A DNA stretch of 64,000 nucleotides from an uncultured Sphingomonadaceae bacterium (GCA_947496865.1 CANMEE010000001.1:859501-923500), one strand, 5' to 3'; numbered from the stretch's first letter, positions 8,407 to 19,019 are shown. Notes: generated by a model from the letters alone, not told the origin. Translations and numbers: made by a program.

Positions 8407-9459
8407 TTATCCGACGATCTGCCAACCCAGTTCCTGTCCGGCGTGAAAGGGAACAATGGTCGCACCGCCCGCTGCGATATTTTCCGGCACTATTATTTTC
8501 GACCGCTGCAAGGTCACTATTCCCTCATTGAGCGGCAAGCCATAAAATTGCGGACCATGGATCGAAGCAAAGCCTTCCAGCTTATCGAGCGCGCCCTCTT
8601 CATCAAATATGGTGGCATAGCTTTCCAACGCGTAAGGCGCGTTGAATATGCCCGCGCAACCACAGGCGGACTCCTTGGCATGAATTTCATGCGGCGCGCT
8701 GTCGGTGCCGAGAAAATATTTCGCTGATCCCGATGTTGCAGCTTTGCGCAGGGCCAGCCGGTGCCGTTCGCGCTTAGCAACCGGCAAGCAATAGGCATGG
8801 GGGCGGATCCCGCCCTGAAACATAGCGTTGCGATTGATATGGAGATGCTGCGGTGTGATGGTCGCGCCGACATTGGCGCCAGATCCGTTGACAAAATCCA
8901 CAGCATCAGCGGTGGTGATATGTTCAAAGACCACTTTAAGGTCCGGCAATTGATCGACCAGTTTCGACAGGATGCGCTCGATAAATACAGCTTCCCGGTC
9001 AAACACGTCGACATCGGCATCGGTGACCTCACCATGGATCAGCAGCGGCATGCCCATTTTTTGCATCCGTTCCAGCACCGGCATGATATTGGCAACATCT
9101 GTCACCCCATGCGCGCTGTTGGTGGTTGCATTGGCAGGATATAGTTTCGCCGCGGTGAAGACACCGCTCTGGAAACCCTGAGCCATATCCTCTGCATCCG
9201 AACTGTCGGTCAGGTAACAGGTCATTAGCGGCGTGAAATGACCATGATCGGAAGCTGCCGATAATATGCGATCCCGATAGGCCACAGCGCTTGCCGTGTC
9301 CGTGACCGGCGGCGAAAGATTGGGCATGACGATCGCGCGGGCAAATTGCCGCGCCGTATATGTCGCCACCGACCGCAACATATCCCCATCGCGCAAATGC
9401 ACATGCCAGTCATCCGGCTGTCTGATAGCAATCTGGTCGGGCGAGATTATGTCATTCAT
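8407..9459 (-). CDS. pyrC: dihydroorotase PyrC
   Basis: This 350-residue enzyme cyclises carbamoyl-aspartate to dihydroorotate in pyrimidine synthesis. The metal-binding HVHLRDG is near the N-terminus, and the lysine that becomes carbamylated lies in [13 protein letters not shown], both as in the E. coli-type (class II) enzyme. The frame can start with GTG at 9465, but the ATG at 9459 gives the expected MNDI start. A large inverted repeat begins 12 bases upstream of the start and would be part of the leader; the ribosome-binding site is poor (GGATAT). Confidence 0.96.
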   Translation of the reverse strand: MNDIISPDQIAIRQPDDWHVHLRDGDMLRSVATYTARQFARAIVMPNLSPPVTDTASAVAYRDRILSAASDHGHFTPLMTCYLTDSSDAEDMAQGFQSGVFTAAKLYPANATTNSAHGVTDVANIMPVLERMQKMGMPLLIHGEVTDADVDVFDREAVFIERILSKLVDQLPDLKVVFEHITTADAVDFVNGSGANVGATITPQHLHINRNAMFQGGIRPHAYCLPVAKRERHRLALRKAATSGSAKYFLGTDSAPHEIHAKESACGCAGIFNAPYALESYATIFDEEGALDKLEGFASIHGPQFYGLPLNEGIVTLQRSKIIVPENIAAGGATIVPFHAGQELGWQIVG

Positions 9460-9470
9460 TATCACTATAT

Positions 9471-9545
9471 CCGTTAGGGCTGAGCCTGTCGAAGCCCGTT
9501 TATTGATAGTCTTGCAACGCCCTTCGACAGGCTCAGGGCTAACGG
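9471..9545. repeat. large imperfect inverted repeat (REP-like element)
   Basis: The left arm (9471-9497) and right arm (about 9519-9545) are near-perfect reverse complements. Both contain the core CTTCGACAGGCTCAG or its complement, with a 21-base loop between. This core is a very common dispersed palindromic repeat in proteobacterial genomes, and I recognise it from sphingomonads. It sits between the divergent pyrC and ygfZ genes. One end adjoins the pyrC leader and the other adjoins the probable -35 box of ygfZ. Confidence 0.85.
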
Positions 9546-9546
9546 C

Positions 9547-9582
9547 TTGGTTTTTCCGCTCGCAACCCCTACCTAATCCTTA
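9547..9582 (+). promoter_or_regulatory. possible leaderless promoter of ygfZ
   Basis: TTGGTT (9547-9552), 17 bases, then TACCTA (9570-9575) would start transcription at about the ATG at 9582. No Shine-Dalgarno sequence precedes that ATG. The boxes are only moderate matches to consensus. Confidence 0.4.
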
Positions 9583-10346
9583 TGACCGAAACCAGACTTA
9601 TTCAGCGCGCGGTGATCCGCATTTCTGCAAATGACGCCAATGACGGAGAAGGCGAAGATTGTCGCGATTTCCTGCAAGGACTGGTGACGCAGGATATGCA
9701 GGCCGTCGTAGCGGGCACTCCGAAATGGGGCGCCTTACTGACGGCGCAGGGAAAAGCACTGTTCGACTTTTTCCTGTGGGCCGATGGAAATGACATATTG
9801 ATCGATTGTGAAAAGGATCATGCGGAGGCTTTGGCCAAGCGTCTGAAAATCTATCGTCTGCGCCGGAAAATCGATATTGAAATTGACGAAAGCCAAACGG
9901 TCCACTGGGCGCTTGATGCCAGCGACAAATCCGCCGATCCTCGGCTATCCGCATTGGGCTATCGCTGGTTGGACAGCCGCCAGACAGACGAAAGCGCCGA
10001 TGCCCTTTATAAAGCGCATCGCCTTTCGCTAGGCGTAACGGAGGGTCAGGCAGAATTAGGCAGCGACAAGACGTTGTGGCTGGAATGCAATGCCACGGAG
10101 TTGCACGGCGTTAGTTTCACCAAGGGTTGCTATGTCGGTCAGGAAAATACCGCGCGGATGAACTACCGGCAGAAAGTCAATCGCCGGATGGTCGTGGTTC
10201 CCGTCGATCAAGCAGACGAAAAACGTCAGCGCATCGCTTATCCCGAGCTTGGTTTATCGATCGAACATCGCCGCATGGGCGATATCGCCCATCTCAACCT
10301 ACCAGATTGGCTAAAGGCCGCCTTGGAAGAACCACCAGAGGCTTAA
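9582..10346 (+). CDS. ygfZ: YgfZ-type folate-binding Fe-S maintenance protein
   Basis: The 254-residue protein is related to the glycine-cleavage T-protein and carries the YgfZ signature K-G-C-Y-x-G-Q-E (KGCYVGQE) around residue 183. YgfZ/IBA57 proteins help assemble or repair certain iron-sulphur enzymes in a folate-dependent way. The visible start is ATG at 9582 with no ribosome-binding site. Its stop codon overlaps that of the convergent DUF4167 gene. A suf operon lies about 15 kb away but is not linked. Confidence 0.9.
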   Translation: MTETRLIQRAVIRISANDANDGEGEDCRDFLQGLVTQDMQAVVAGTPKWGALLTAQGKALFDFFLWADGNDILIDCEKDHAEALAKRLKIYRLRRKIDIEIDESQTVHWALDASDKSADPRLSALGYRWLDSRQTDESADALYKAHRLSLGVTEGQAELGSDKTLWLECNATELHGVSFTKGCYVGQENTARMNYRQKVNRRMVVVPVDQADEKRQRIAYPELGLSIEHRRMGDIAHLNLPDWLKAALEEPPEA

Positions 10347-11062
10347 GCCGCGTCGCCTTCTTCGGCCACTTTGGCTTTCACGGTGCGCCGCTTGCGAACC
10401 GGTTTCTTCTCGACTTTGACTGCATCATCATCTGATTGGATCGAAATCGCAGGCGGCAAGGCGCTGACATCTAGTCCGCTTGATTCGCCGTTGGCTTCTG
10501 CGGTTTCGGCTGCCGGTTTGCGTGGCCGACGCGCCCGGACCGGTTTTTTCTCAGATGGCGCTTTTGGTTTATCACCCTCGTCAGAAACAGCCGCTTCGAC
10601 AGGCTGTTCTTCATTACGATGTTCATTGGCGCGATCATTGTTGGAGGGGCGACGGTCTGATTGTTGACGTCCACGCGGGCCGCGGTCCTGACGATCGCCA
10701 TCTTCCTGATCACTGCTATCATCGCGATTGTCGCTGCGATTATCATTGCGGTCATTATTCTGGCCGCGTTGCTGTTCTTCGCGAGCCAGACGCTGCTCTT
10801 CACGGCGCGCCTGAGTATCCGCATTGACCCGGAAATAATGGTCGGCAAACTGATGATAATATTCGGCATTGACGCGGTCGCCATTCACCTGGGCATCCTG
10901 CGCCATTTTCTTGTATTTTTCCAGCATCTGGGCTGCATTGCCACGCGCGCGGTTATCGATCCGGTTGTCGCGATCAACGCCGCCACCGCCCCGATTGCTC
11001 TGGTTGCGGTTATTATTGCTATTGTTGCGGCCACGACGACGGCCGGGCTGACGATTATTCAT
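10343..11062 (-). CDS. DUF4167 domain protein
   Basis: The 239-residue protein starts with an Arg/Asn/Gly-rich tail. A short conserved block follows (ARGNAAQMLEKYKKMAQDAQ... EYYHQFADHYFRV, about residues 38-80), which is the DUF4167 core. The rest is a long low-complexity tail rich in Asp, Asn, Arg and then Lys/Ala/Pro. The composition suggests nucleic-acid binding, but no function is established. The family is typical of Alphaproteobacteria and is often found beside prmC and prfA, as here. The frame opens with TTG at 11065; the ATG at 11062 is preferred. Confidence 0.85.
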   Translation of the reverse strand: MNNRQPGRRRGRNNSNNNRNQSNRGGGGVDRDNRIDNRARGNAAQMLEKYKKMAQDAQVNGDRVNAEYYHQFADHYFRVNADTQARREEQRLAREEQQRGQNNDRNDNRSDNRDDSSDQEDGDRQDRGPRGRQQSDRRPSNNDRANEHRNEEQPVEAAVSDEGDKPKAPSEKKPVRARRPRKPAAETAEANGESSGLDVSALPPAISIQSDDDAVKVEKKPVRKRRTVKAKVAEEGDAA

Positions 11063-11065
11063 CAA

Positions 11066-11305
11066 ATTCTGGGTGTCCTTATACCGTTAATAAACTCGGT
11101 CTTTCCTGTTATTTCGCCACCACAAAGGCGGTCACTGCGCGGCAGATCCAATGATCCACCGCAACCCAAGAAAGATAATATATCGCCGGACATCAGCAAA
11201 ATTATCTATATGGGGGTAGGCCAGCGATTTTAGGGATATTGCCAGAAATCATCTGGGCCTGAAACATCCTTAGCGCCTTCATAAGTCAAAACCAAGCAAA
11301 TTTTG
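11066..11305. other. 240-base intergenic region between prmC and DUF4167
   Basis: This stretch holds the leader of the DUF4167 gene and the 3' flank of prmC, both on the minus strand. I see no RNA gene, strong hairpin or convincing open frame in it. Confidence 0.5.
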
Positions 11306-12151
11306 TTAAGGGCGTTTCTGCCGGAGGATGAGCAACCGGTCATTCCCACCTAAATCCTGTTTACATTCAACGGTATAATGATGTTTTTCGGCCAATTTTG
11401 TGACCCTTTCCACCTGATCAAATCCTATTTCCAGCAGCGCCAAACCGTTATCCGCCAATAGAGCGCCCAGCGCCGGAATGATGATATGATAGTCATCCAT
11501 GCCCTCAACCCCCGCAAACAGGGCTTCATGCGGCTCAAAATCCGCTACTTCGCGAGACAATGGCGCGTCGGTCGCAACATAAGGCGGGTTGGCGAGAATC
11601 AAATCAAACGGACCGCCCAAGCATTGCGCCCAATTCGGCTCCGTCCAGTCCTGTAGCAAGAAGCGCGTACGATCAGCCAATCCCAGCCGATCAGCATTAT
11701 TATGGGCCATGGCGAGCGCACCGGCGCTGGCATCAATCCCGAGACCATGGGACTCGGGAAATTCGGACAAGGTCGCGAGTAATAAAGCGCCGCTGCCGGT
11801 CCCAAGATCAAGAACATGGTTTGGCGGGCGCTGTTTACCGCGTTGCACAGCCGTTTCGATCAATATCTCGCTGTCTGGCCGGGGGATCAGAACATCCGGC
11901 GACACCTGAAATGGCAGGCTCCAAAATTCTCGTTCGCCCATGATATGGGCAATCGGTTCATGCGCTTTGCGGCGCTCCAACAAGGCGGAAAAGCCGTCGG
12001 GAACATCCAGCTTCAACATATCAAGCAGCAAGTCCTGACGGCCAATGCCCAGCCCATGGGCCATCAATAATTCTGCGTCCAGGCGCGGCGTGTCGCTCAC
12101 CCCCTGCAAAGCCTGCGCCGCCTCCCGCAGGGTTGCGGCCATGTCAGCCAT
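11306..12151 (-). CDS. prmC: peptide chain release factor N5-glutamine methyltransferase PrmC
   Basis: PrmC (HemK) methylates the glutamine of the GGQ motif in release factors. The 281-residue protein has an N-terminal helical domain (residues 1-75), the SAM-binding [13 protein letters not shown], and the catalytic NPPY in [11 protein letters not shown]. It directly follows prfA, whose product is its substrate. The ATG at 12151 overlaps the prfA stop by eight bases; the ATG at 12142 is a possible alternative that starts one base after that stop. Translational coupling is likely. Confidence 0.94.
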   Translation of the reverse strand: MADMAATLREAAQALQGVSDTPRLDAELLMAHGLGIGRQDLLLDMLKLDVPDGFSALLERRKAHEPIAHIMGEREFWSLPFQVSPDVLIPRPDSEILIETAVQRGKQRPPNHVLDLGTGSGALLLATLSEFPESHGLGIDASAGALAMAHNNADRLGLADRTRFLLQDWTEPNWAQCLGGPFDLILANPPYVATDAPLSREVADFEPHEALFAGVEGMDDYHIIIPALGALLADNGLALLEIGFDQVERVTKLAEKHHYTVECKQDLGGNDRLLILRQKRP

Positions 12152-13220
12152 CAAGATTAGCAAGCCGGCTGGCTTCATCCTCAGCAATCAGCGCGTCGAC
12201 CATTTCGCCCAGCGCCCCGCCTTCGACTATTTCGGGTAGTTTATGCAGCGTCAGATTGATCCGGTGATCGGTCACCCGCCCTTGCGGATAATTATAGGTG
12301 CGAATGCGTTCGGAGCGATCGCCAGAACCGACCATCGCCTTGCGCGCGTCGGCCTCTTCACTCGCCACGGCTGCGCGCTCTTGCTCGTAGAGTCGGGCAG
12401 CCAATACTTTCATCGCTTGCGCTTTGTTCTTATGCTGTGACTTGCCGTCCTGACATTGCACAACCAGCCCCGTGGGCAAATGGGTGATGCGAATCGCGCT
12501 GTCGGTCTTGTTGACATGCTGACCACCCGCACCGCTCGCCCGATAGGTATCAATGCGCAGATCTTCGGTGCGGATATCGATATCGACCTCTTCGGGCTCC
12601 GGCAAAACCGCGACTGTCGCCGCAGAGGTATGGATACGCCCGCCCGACTCGGTTTCGGGCACGCGCTGGACCCGGTGCACGCCGGATTCGAATTTCAGTT
12701 TGGCGAACACGCCCTTGCCGTTGATATTGGCAACCACTTCCTTAAACCCGCCGACTTCGGACGCATTGGCGGAGATCAGCTCGATCTTCCAGCCCTGTTC
12801 GTCGGCAAAGCGGCTATACATGCGGTATAAATCACCGGCGAACAGCGCGGCTTCATCACCGCCCGTGCCTGCGCGAATTTCCAGCATGGCCGGACGCTGG
12901 TCCGCCGCATCTTTGGGCAGCAATTGCAGCGCGAGCGCATGTTGCGCTTTTTCCAGCGCTTTCTTGACATCTTCGACTTCGTCGGCCGCCATCGCCTTCA
13001 TCTCGGCATCATCACCGACCAGCATTTCTTCCAGTCCCGCTTGTTCGTCGCGCAGGCGCTTTACCTCGGCAGCGGCATTGGCGACCGGTTCGATCTCGGC
13101 ATATTCTTTGGACGTTTCGACAAATTTATCGCCGTCGAGATTGCCAGAGGCCATCATCGCCTGCAGCTCGGCAAAGCGTGCTTCGATCTGGGCGATGCGT
13201 TGAGGGGTGATGGTGGTCAA
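12144..13220 (-). CDS. prfA: peptide chain release factor 1
   Basis: RF1 reads UAA and UAG and triggers peptide release on the ribosome. The 358-residue protein carries the catalytic GGQ at residues 232-234 and the stop-codon-reading P-x-T motif as PET (188-190). The frame has no ATG or GTG near the expected start; it begins with TTG at 13220, whose last two bases are the first two of the hisS TGA stop. The next ATG would remove 21 residues of the first helix. A TTG start coupled to hisS termination is therefore the best reading. Confidence 0.96.
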   Translation of the reverse strand: MTTITPQRIAQIEARFAELQAMMASGNLDGDKFVETSKEYAEIEPVANAAAEVKRLRDEQAGLEEMLVGDDAEMKAMAADEVEDVKKALEKAQHALALQLLPKDAADQRPAMLEIRAGTGGDEAALFAGDLYRMYSRFADEQGWKIELISANASEVGGFKEVVANINGKGVFAKLKFESGVHRVQRVPETESGGRIHTSAATVAVLPEPEEVDIDIRTEDLRIDTYRASGAGGQHVNKTDSAIRITHLPTGLVVQCQDGKSQHKNKAQAMKVLAARLYEQERAAVASEEADARKAMVGSGDRSERIRTYNYPQGRVTDHRINLTLHKLPEIVEGGALGEMVDALIAEDEASRLANLDG

Positions 13221-14551
13221 TCGGCTTCTCCCAATTGCGCGACTTCTTGCTCCAAATCTGTCACGTCAGCATCAAGTTTATCGAGGTCTTCAGAAAACCT
13301 GAGGTCCCACATCTTTTCTATGACGGCCGCGACATCCAGTTCGGTCTGCTCGCCCGTCGCAAGGTTTTTAAACTGCACGTTACCGGACGCCAGTTCATCT
13401 TCGCCGATGATAATGACGGCCAATGCGCCGATCTGATTGGCCCGTGCCATACGCTTTTTGAATTTGCCGCTGCCGAAAATTTCTGCCGAAAATTGTGACC
13501 CGCGAAGTTCACTTGCCACGGACAGGGCTTTGGTTGAGGCCGTCTCACCCATTGGCAAAATCGCAAGTTCCACTGGACTGGCAGGGGCATCAGCAAGCAA
13601 CATACCGAGCCGCTCAATCCCGGCGGCCCAACCCACCGCGGGGGTTGCAGGTCCGCCCAGCGACTCAATCAACCCATCATATCGCCCGCCGGCCAATACA
13701 GTCCCTTGCGCACCCAACCGGTCTGTCACAAATTCAAACGCGGTATGGCGATAATAGTCCAGGCCCCGCACCAACCGGCTGTTGCGCTCCCATGCCACGC
13801 CGCAGGCATCCAGTCCTTCGGTGACCTGCGCGAAAAATTCTTTCGCCTCGTCTGATAAATAGGCGTCGATATCCGGCGCGCTGTCGGCAATCGGACGATC
13901 CTGTCGCTCTTTGCTGTCCAATATGCGCAACGGATTACGCTCCAGCCGGTCCTGACTATCCTTCGACAGGTCCGCTTTATGCGCCTGAAAATGCGCGACC
14001 AAGGCATCCCGCCAAGCATCACGACTTTCCGCGTCACCCAATGTGTTGAGCTGCAAAGTCACGCCGTCGGATATGCCAAGCTCCTTCAAAAGCTGATCGG
14101 CAAAACAGAGCAATTCGACATCTGCCGCCGCTTCGCCTGCGCCAATAATCTCGGCATCGAGCTGGTGAAACTGTCGGTAACGGCCCTTTTGCGGGCGTTC
14201 ATAACGGAAAAGCGGCCCATGCGTGGAAAGCTTCAACGGCATGTGCTGCTGCCAGCCATTGGTCAGAAAGGCGCGGCTAATGCCAGCGGTAAATTCGGGC
14301 CGCAGGGTAAGGCTGTCGCCGCCGCGATCTTCGAAACTATACATTTCTTTGGACACGACATCGGTGGTTTCACCCAGGGACCGCGCAAAGACAGCCGTGG
14401 GTTCGAAAACCGGCATTTGCACGCCCTTAAACCCGTAAAGCCGCCGCACGCGTTCGAACGTTTCCACAACATGCTGGAAACGCTCCTGATCTTCACCAAA
14501 TATATCCTGCGTGCCGCGAACAGCCTGCGGCGTTTGTATTTTTGCCATCAT
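13217..14551 (-). CDS. hisS: histidyl-tRNA synthetase
   Basis: This class II aminoacyl-tRNA synthetase has 444 residues. Visible features are the early [10 protein letters not shown] segment, motif 2 with [15 protein letters not shown], and the histidine-binding [15 protein letters not shown]. An anticodon-binding domain lies at the C-terminus. The open frame continues upstream to 14674, but that extension is not typical of the family; tandem ATGs at 14551 and 14548 give the usual [13 protein letters not shown] start. It heads the hisS-prfA-prmC operon, with overlapping stop and start codons. Confidence 0.96.
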   Translation of the reverse strand: MMAKIQTPQAVRGTQDIFGEDQERFQHVVETFERVRRLYGFKGVQMPVFEPTAVFARSLGETTDVVSKEMYSFEDRGGDSLTLRPEFTAGISRAFLTNGWQQHMPLKLSTHGPLFRYERPQKGRYRQFHQLDAEIIGAGEAAADVELLCFADQLLKELGISDGVTLQLNTLGDAESRDAWRDALVAHFQAHKADLSKDSQDRLERNPLRILDSKERQDRPIADSAPDIDAYLSDEAKEFFAQVTEGLDACGVAWERNSRLVRGLDYYRHTAFEFVTDRLGAQGTVLAGGRYDGLIESLGGPATPAVGWAAGIERLGMLLADAPASPVELAILPMGETASTKALSVASELRGSQFSAEIFGSGKFKKRMARANQIGALAVIIIGEDELASGNVQFKNLATGEQTELDVAAVIEKMWDLRFSEDLDKLDADVTDLEQEVAQLGEAD

Positions 14552-14711
14552 GTCCCTTTTGTCTTGAGGGCGCTTTAGCCGGTGCTGCGCAAAAGAGAAA
14601 GTGGGGTAATTTCTATCACCAAAGGAGGATGTTTTCTTGCCCGCCCTCTGGACGCCGCCGCTAAAAAGCGTCATTCAGCACCAAAGCCAAGTTACAGGGG
14701 ATGAATTTAGT

Positions 14712-16694
14712 ATGCGTCTGGTTGCATTTTTGGGCCTGTTTTCGGCCCTGTCCCTCGTTTGGCCTATCACCGCCGTCTCAGCCGCCATGCCGGACAATTT
14801 GAGCAAGCCAACTTATGTCGCGGCGGAAGATACGATACCCAAAGCGCAGGACATTCCTTTTACCGGCACCATACGACTGGAGGTCGATGCCCGCGATAAC
14901 AAACAGGGCGTTTTCAAGGTAAGACAATTTATTCCGGTCACCGGAGCCACTCGACTCACCTTGCTATATCCCGAGTGGTTGCCCGGCAATCATGCTCCCC
15001 GGGGCGAGATTGAGAAGCTCGCTGGGTTGCGGATATTAGCGGATAAGACGGATTTGCGCTGGGTCCGTGATGATCTCAATGTCTACGCATTTCACGTCGA
15101 TATTCCGCCCGGGGTCAGTGAAATTGAAGCGCGATTCCAATTCACCTCTGCCACCACCAGCAATCAGGGCCGGATCGTTATGGCGCCGTCCATGCTCAAT
15201 CTGCGCTGGCATCAGGTCTCGCTTTATCCGGCCGGCTATTATGTCCGCCAGATCCCGGTCGAAGCCACCGCCATCTATCCGGCGGGTTGGCGAGCGGCCA
15301 GCGCGATGCGACCGAAGGCGCGGCAACCCAAAACGGATGATCTAAACCGCGTAGTCTACCAAAAAACCGACTATGATACGCTTGTCGACAGCCCGGTCTT
15401 TGCCGGACAGCATTTCCAGACTCACCGGCTGAGTCGTCGCGTGCATTTGAATATCGTTGCCGATGATGCAAAATATCTCAAACCCAAGAAATCGCACATC
15501 GCCAAACATAGCAAATTGGTCCGCGAGTCCGAGGTGCTATTTGGCAGCCATCCCTATGATCGCTATGATTTCCTGCTGGCGCTGACTGAGGAAATGGGCG
15601 GCATTGGTCTGGAACATCATCGCTCTTCGGAAAATGGCGTGAACCGGGAATATTTTACCAAATGGAATGACGGGCCCGGTCGCCGCAATCTTTTGCCGCA
15701 TGAAATTGTCCATAGCTGGAACGGCAAATATCGCCGGCCAGCCGGCATGTGGACGCCGGATTTTCGCGAACCGATGCGCGATAATTTACTATGGGTCTAT
15801 GAAGGGCAGAGCCAATTTTGGGGCTATGTCCTCGGCGCACGATCCGGGTTATATTCCAAACAGGACACGCTGGATGCTTTTGCTGCAATCGCAGCAGGTA
15901 TGGACCGTCGTGTGGGGCGCCAGTGGCGCGCCTTGATCGACACGACCCATGATCCCATCATTGCCGCACGCCGTCCCAAACCGTGGAGTAGCTGGCAGCG
16001 GCAGGAAGACTATTATAATGAAGGCCTGCTCATCTGGCTGGAAGCTGATGGCATTATCCGCCGCGAATCAGGTGATAAAAAATCGCTCGAAAATTTTGCC
16101 CGGACCTTCTTCAAAGGCAAAAATGGCGACTATGGTGTCGTCACCTACGAACTATCCGACGTGATCGAGGCGCTCAACGCCGTGCAGCCATATGATTGGG
16201 CTGCCTTCATACAGGAACGCGTCTACCAACCGACGGCAACAGCACCCAAAAATGGTCTTGCTCTCGGCGGCTATAAGCTCGTTTATAATGCAACCCAAAG
16301 CGACTTCATCAGCGCCAATGACAAACGCCGCAAACAGCTGGATCTCAGCCATAGTATTGGCATGGTGATGAGCGACAAAGGCGTCGTCAAAGCGGTTATG
16401 TGGGACGGTCCCGCATTTAAGGCAGGCCTTAAAACCGGCCTCACCATCACGGCCGTCAATGGCAAGGCCTATAGCGCCGAAATGTTGATGCAAGCGATTG
16501 AGGAAAACCGCGGACAGCCCAATAAAATCGAGATTTTTGCGAAGAATGACGACCAATATAGCAATTTTATGGTCGATTATTCAGGCGGGCTTCGCTATCC
16601 GCACCTCGAAAAGATTACAGCGGACGAAACTGCTGGAGAGGGTAGCCAAGCTGAAGGGGGCATTGACCGGCTTTTAACGCCAAGAACCAGATAA
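14712..16694 (+). CDS. secreted M61-family peptidase with PDZ domain
   Basis: The 660-residue protein has a cleavable signal peptide (VAFLGLFSALSLVWPITAVSAA), an N-terminal beta domain and a gluzincin catalytic domain. The zinc motif is HEIVH (330-334), preceded by EMGGIGLEHH, the GAMEN-like substrate loop. A PDZ domain follows near the C-terminus (SIGMVMSDKGVVKAVMWDGPAFKAGLKTG). M61 enzymes are glycyl or related aminopeptidases working in the periplasm. The ATG at 14712 is chosen because it starts the signal peptide; the upstream TTG at 14637 would add 25 residues with no signal character. Confidence 0.92.
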   Translation: MRLVAFLGLFSALSLVWPITAVSAAMPDNLSKPTYVAAEDTIPKAQDIPFTGTIRLEVDARDNKQGVFKVRQFIPVTGATRLTLLYPEWLPGNHAPRGEIEKLAGLRILADKTDLRWVRDDLNVYAFHVDIPPGVSEIEARFQFTSATTSNQGRIVMAPSMLNLRWHQVSLYPAGYYVRQIPVEATAIYPAGWRAASAMRPKARQPKTDDLNRVVYQKTDYDTLVDSPVFAGQHFQTHRLSRRVHLNIVADDAKYLKPKKSHIAKHSKLVRESEVLFGSHPYDRYDFLLALTEEMGGIGLEHHRSSENGVNREYFTKWNDGPGRRNLLPHEIVHSWNGKYRRPAGMWTPDFREPMRDNLLWVYEGQSQFWGYVLGARSGLYSKQDTLDAFAAIAAGMDRRVGRQWRALIDTTHDPIIAARRPKPWSSWQRQEDYYNEGLLIWLEADGIIRRESGDKKSLENFARTFFKGKNGDYGVVTYELSDVIEALNAVQPYDWAAFIQERVYQPTATAPKNGLALGGYKLVYNATQSDFISANDKRRKQLDLSHSIGMVMSDKGVVKAVMWDGPAFKAGLKTGLTITAVNGKAYSAEMLMQAIEENRGQPNKIEIFAKNDDQYSNFMVDYSGGLRYPHLEKITADETAGEGSQAEGGIDRLLTPRTR

Positions 16695-16710
16695 TAGGAC
16701 CACATACCCT

Positions 16711-17244
16711 ATGGACATCACCAAAATCCCGATCGGCGATAATCCGCCGGAAAGCCTGAACGTCATTATCGAAGTGCCCGTTGGCGGTGAACCGGTAAAA
16801 TATGAATTTGATAAGGCATCCGGCGCGCTGTTTGTCGATCGCATCTTGCATACGCCGATGCGCTATCCCGCCAATTACGGCTTTATTCCGCACACATTAT
16901 CACCCGATGGCGATCCATTGGACGCGCTGGTCGTGGCACGTTCGCCCTTCATGCCCGGTTGCGTGGTGCGCTGTCGCCCGATTGCGGTGCTGAATCTCGA
17001 AGATGAACATGGCGGCGATGAAAAATTGCTCTGCGTTCCGATCGACGCGACCTTCCCATATTATCGCGCCATTGGCGAGGGCGGCGACCTGCCCGAAATC
17101 GTCATGCAGCAGATTGAGCATTTCTTTACCCATTACAAAGATCTGGAACCTGAAAAATGGGTCCGCGTCGGCAAATGGGGCGATGCCGAGGAAGCCAAGC
17201 GGGTTGTTTTGGAAGCCATAGAATTGGCCAAAACAAAAGCATGA
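16711..17244 (+). CDS. ppa: inorganic pyrophosphatase
   Basis: This soluble family I pyrophosphatase (177 residues) hydrolyses PPi and so drives biosynthetic reactions. The conserved blocks are VKYEFDKASGALFVDR, YPANYGFIPHTLSPDGDPLDALV with the metal-binding aspartates, and the C-terminal FFTHYKDLEPEKWV. Length and motifs are normal. It starts 16 bases after the M61 gene, and its stop overlaps the start of a small lipoprotein gene. Confidence 0.97.
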   Translation: MDITKIPIGDNPPESLNVIIEVPVGGEPVKYEFDKASGALFVDRILHTPMRYPANYGFIPHTLSPDGDPLDALVVARSPFMPGCVVRCRPIAVLNLEDEHGGDEKLLCVPIDATFPYYRAIGEGGDLPEIVMQQIEHFFTHYKDLEPEKWVRVGKWGDAEEAKRVVLEAIELAKTKA

Positions 17245-17555
17245 GCAAGATGCGCTATGCGGCCGGACTAGCGCTCATCGCTGGTCTGGCCGCCTGCACA
17301 ACCCCGGAAACCAGAGTCCGCAATGGATTGATGAGCGCTGGCCTGTCCAAGCCGATATCATCCTGCATGGCCGGACGGATGGTCGACCGGCTTTCCCTGG
17401 GTCAGATCAGCAAGCTCAATGGCCTCGGCAAACTCAGAAAGCGTGATCCCGGGGATATTAGCGTCAATGAATTTGTGAAACGGACCAAGGCGCTGCAAGA
17501 CCCGGAAATCCTTGGCGTTGTGACCTCTTCGGGGGTTGTTTGCGCGCTAAAATGA
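17241..17555 (+). CDS. small predicted lipoprotein
   Basis: The 104-residue product has a signal ending in LAAC and a mature part with two further cysteines. The LMSAGLSKPISSCMAGRMVDRLSLGQISKLNGL stretch is a helical pattern that I have seen in sphingomonad hypothetical proteins of this size. No function can be assigned. The ATG at 17241 overlaps the ppa stop by four bases (ATGA); the longer frame from 17157 lies inside ppa. Confidence 0.75.
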   Translation: MSKMRYAAGLALIAGLAACTTPETRVRNGLMSAGLSKPISSCMAGRMVDRLSLGQISKLNGLGKLRKRDPGDISVNEFVKRTKALQDPEILGVVTSSGVVCALK

Positions 17556-17687
17556 AGCGCCTGTCAAAATCATCAGCATGAATCGTGACCGATCCGGGCC
17601 GAAGGGCTGGAAATACCCATCAGACTATGCTTTAGCCCTGCACAAGACTCGATAACCGAATATATAAGAAAGGCGCTGCACCGTCCC

Positions 17688-18887
17688 ATGAACATCCATG
17701 AATATCAGGCCAAAGAAGAACTCGCCAAATATGGCATTGGCATTCCAGCAGGCCACGCGGCCCTGACCGTTGAAGAAGCCGTTGCAGCAGCTGAAAAACT
17801 GCCCGGACCGCTTTATGTCGTGAAAGCACAAATTCATGCCGGCGGACGCGGTAAAGGCAAATTCAAGGAACTCGGCCCAGATGCCAGCGGCGGTGTAAGA
17901 CTCTCCAAATCGGTCGACGCGGTACGCGACAACGCGACGGAAATGCTCGGCAACACACTCGTCACCATTCAGACGGGCGACGAAGGCAAGCAGGTCAACC
18001 GGCTCTATGTCACCGATGGCGTGGACATTGAGGAGGAATATTATCTCTCCATGCTGGTCGACCGCGCGTCAGGTCGTATCGCAATGATCGTCTCCACCGA
18101 AGGCGGCATGGATATCGAAGACGTTGCGCATAATACGCCGGAAAAAATCAAAACGATCACGATTGATCCGGCACAAGGCTTCATGCCGCATCATGGCCGG
18201 GCGATGGCTTTTGCGCTGGGTCTTTCCGGCGATCTCAACAAGCAGGCACAAAAACTCGGCAAGCAGCTTTATACCGCCTTTACCGACATGGACTGCGAGA
18301 TGCTGGAAATTAACCCGCTCGTGGAAACCAAAGACGCGCAATTGCTCGTGCTCGACACGAAAATGAGCTTCGACGGCAACGCGCTGATGCGTCACCCGAA
18401 CCTGATGGAACTGCGCGATGTAACCGAGGAAGACCCGGCGGAAGTCGAAGCCTCCAAATATGACCTCGCCTATATCAAGCTGGACGGCAGCATTGGCTGC
18501 ATGGTCAATGGTGCTGGTCTTGCGATGGCGACGATGGATATCATCAAACTGAACGGCGCATTCCCTGCCAACTTTCTCGATGTAGGCGGCGGCGCGACGA
18601 CGGAAAAAGTCACCGCAGCCTTCAAAATCATTCTGGCTGATCCGGCCGTCGAAGGCATTTTGGTCAATATTTTTGGCGGCATCATGAAATGCGATATCAT
18701 TGCCGAAGGCATTGTGACCGCAGCCAAGGAAGTCGATCTGTCGGTTCCTCTCGTCGTCCGGCTCGAAGGCACGAATGTAGCTAAGGGTAAGGAAATATTG
18801 GCAAATAGCGGTCTGCCGATCGTTTCTGCCGATGACCTTGGCGACGCTGCAAGGAAAATTGTCGCCCAAGTGCAAGACGCTGCATAA
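17688..18887 (+). CDS. sucC: succinate-CoA ligase, beta subunit
   Basis: The 399-residue ATP-grasp protein starts [17 protein letters not shown] and has AGGRGKGKF for nucleotide binding. Its CoA-ligase domain contains the [13 protein letters not shown] block. With SucD it converts succinyl-CoA to succinate in the TCA cycle, making a nucleoside triphosphate. The sucD gene is not adjacent; it probably lies elsewhere, as in other sphingomonads. It is followed after 132 bases by etfBA. Confidence 0.97.
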   Translation: MNIHEYQAKEELAKYGIGIPAGHAALTVEEAVAAAEKLPGPLYVVKAQIHAGGRGKGKFKELGPDASGGVRLSKSVDAVRDNATEMLGNTLVTIQTGDEGKQVNRLYVTDGVDIEEEYYLSMLVDRASGRIAMIVSTEGGMDIEDVAHNTPEKIKTITIDPAQGFMPHHGRAMAFALGLSGDLNKQAQKLGKQLYTAFTDMDCEMLEINPLVETKDAQLLVLDTKMSFDGNALMRHPNLMELRDVTEEDPAEVEASKYDLAYIKLDGSIGCMVNGAGLAMATMDIIKLNGAFPANFLDVGGGATTEKVTAAFKIILADPAVEGILVNIFGGIMKCDIIAEGIVTAAKEVDLSVPLVVRLEGTNVAKGKEILANSGLPIVSADDLGDAARKIVAQVQDAA

Positions 18888-18963
18888 GCAGCAGCGTAGT
18901 CACAAAGTACAGCTATGCGTGGTTCGTGAAAAAGACCATGTTGCGTTGCACCATCGATATTTG

Positions 18964-18985
18964 ACGTTTACGTGAACGTAAGCTA
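18964..18985. promoter_or_regulatory. dyad operator upstream of etfBA (LiuR-like motif)
   Basis: The sequence TTGACGTTTACGTGAACGTA reads as a dyad of the form TTnACGTTnACGTnAACGTnAA, centred about 45 bases upstream of etfB. A very similar site lies before the thiolase gene (56515-56531). The shape resembles operators of LiuR-type regulators of branched-chain and fatty-acid breakdown. Which protein binds it is not shown in this window. Confidence 0.6.
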
Positions 18986-19019
18986 AGGCGTTCGCAGAAA
19001 TATAAAGAAGGAAACAGCA

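Noticed and set aside
10661..11233. Long hydrophobic open frame opposite the DUF4167 gene
   Set aside because: Its low-complexity Ile/Ala-rich sequence is the antisense of Asn/Arg-rich codons of DUF4167.
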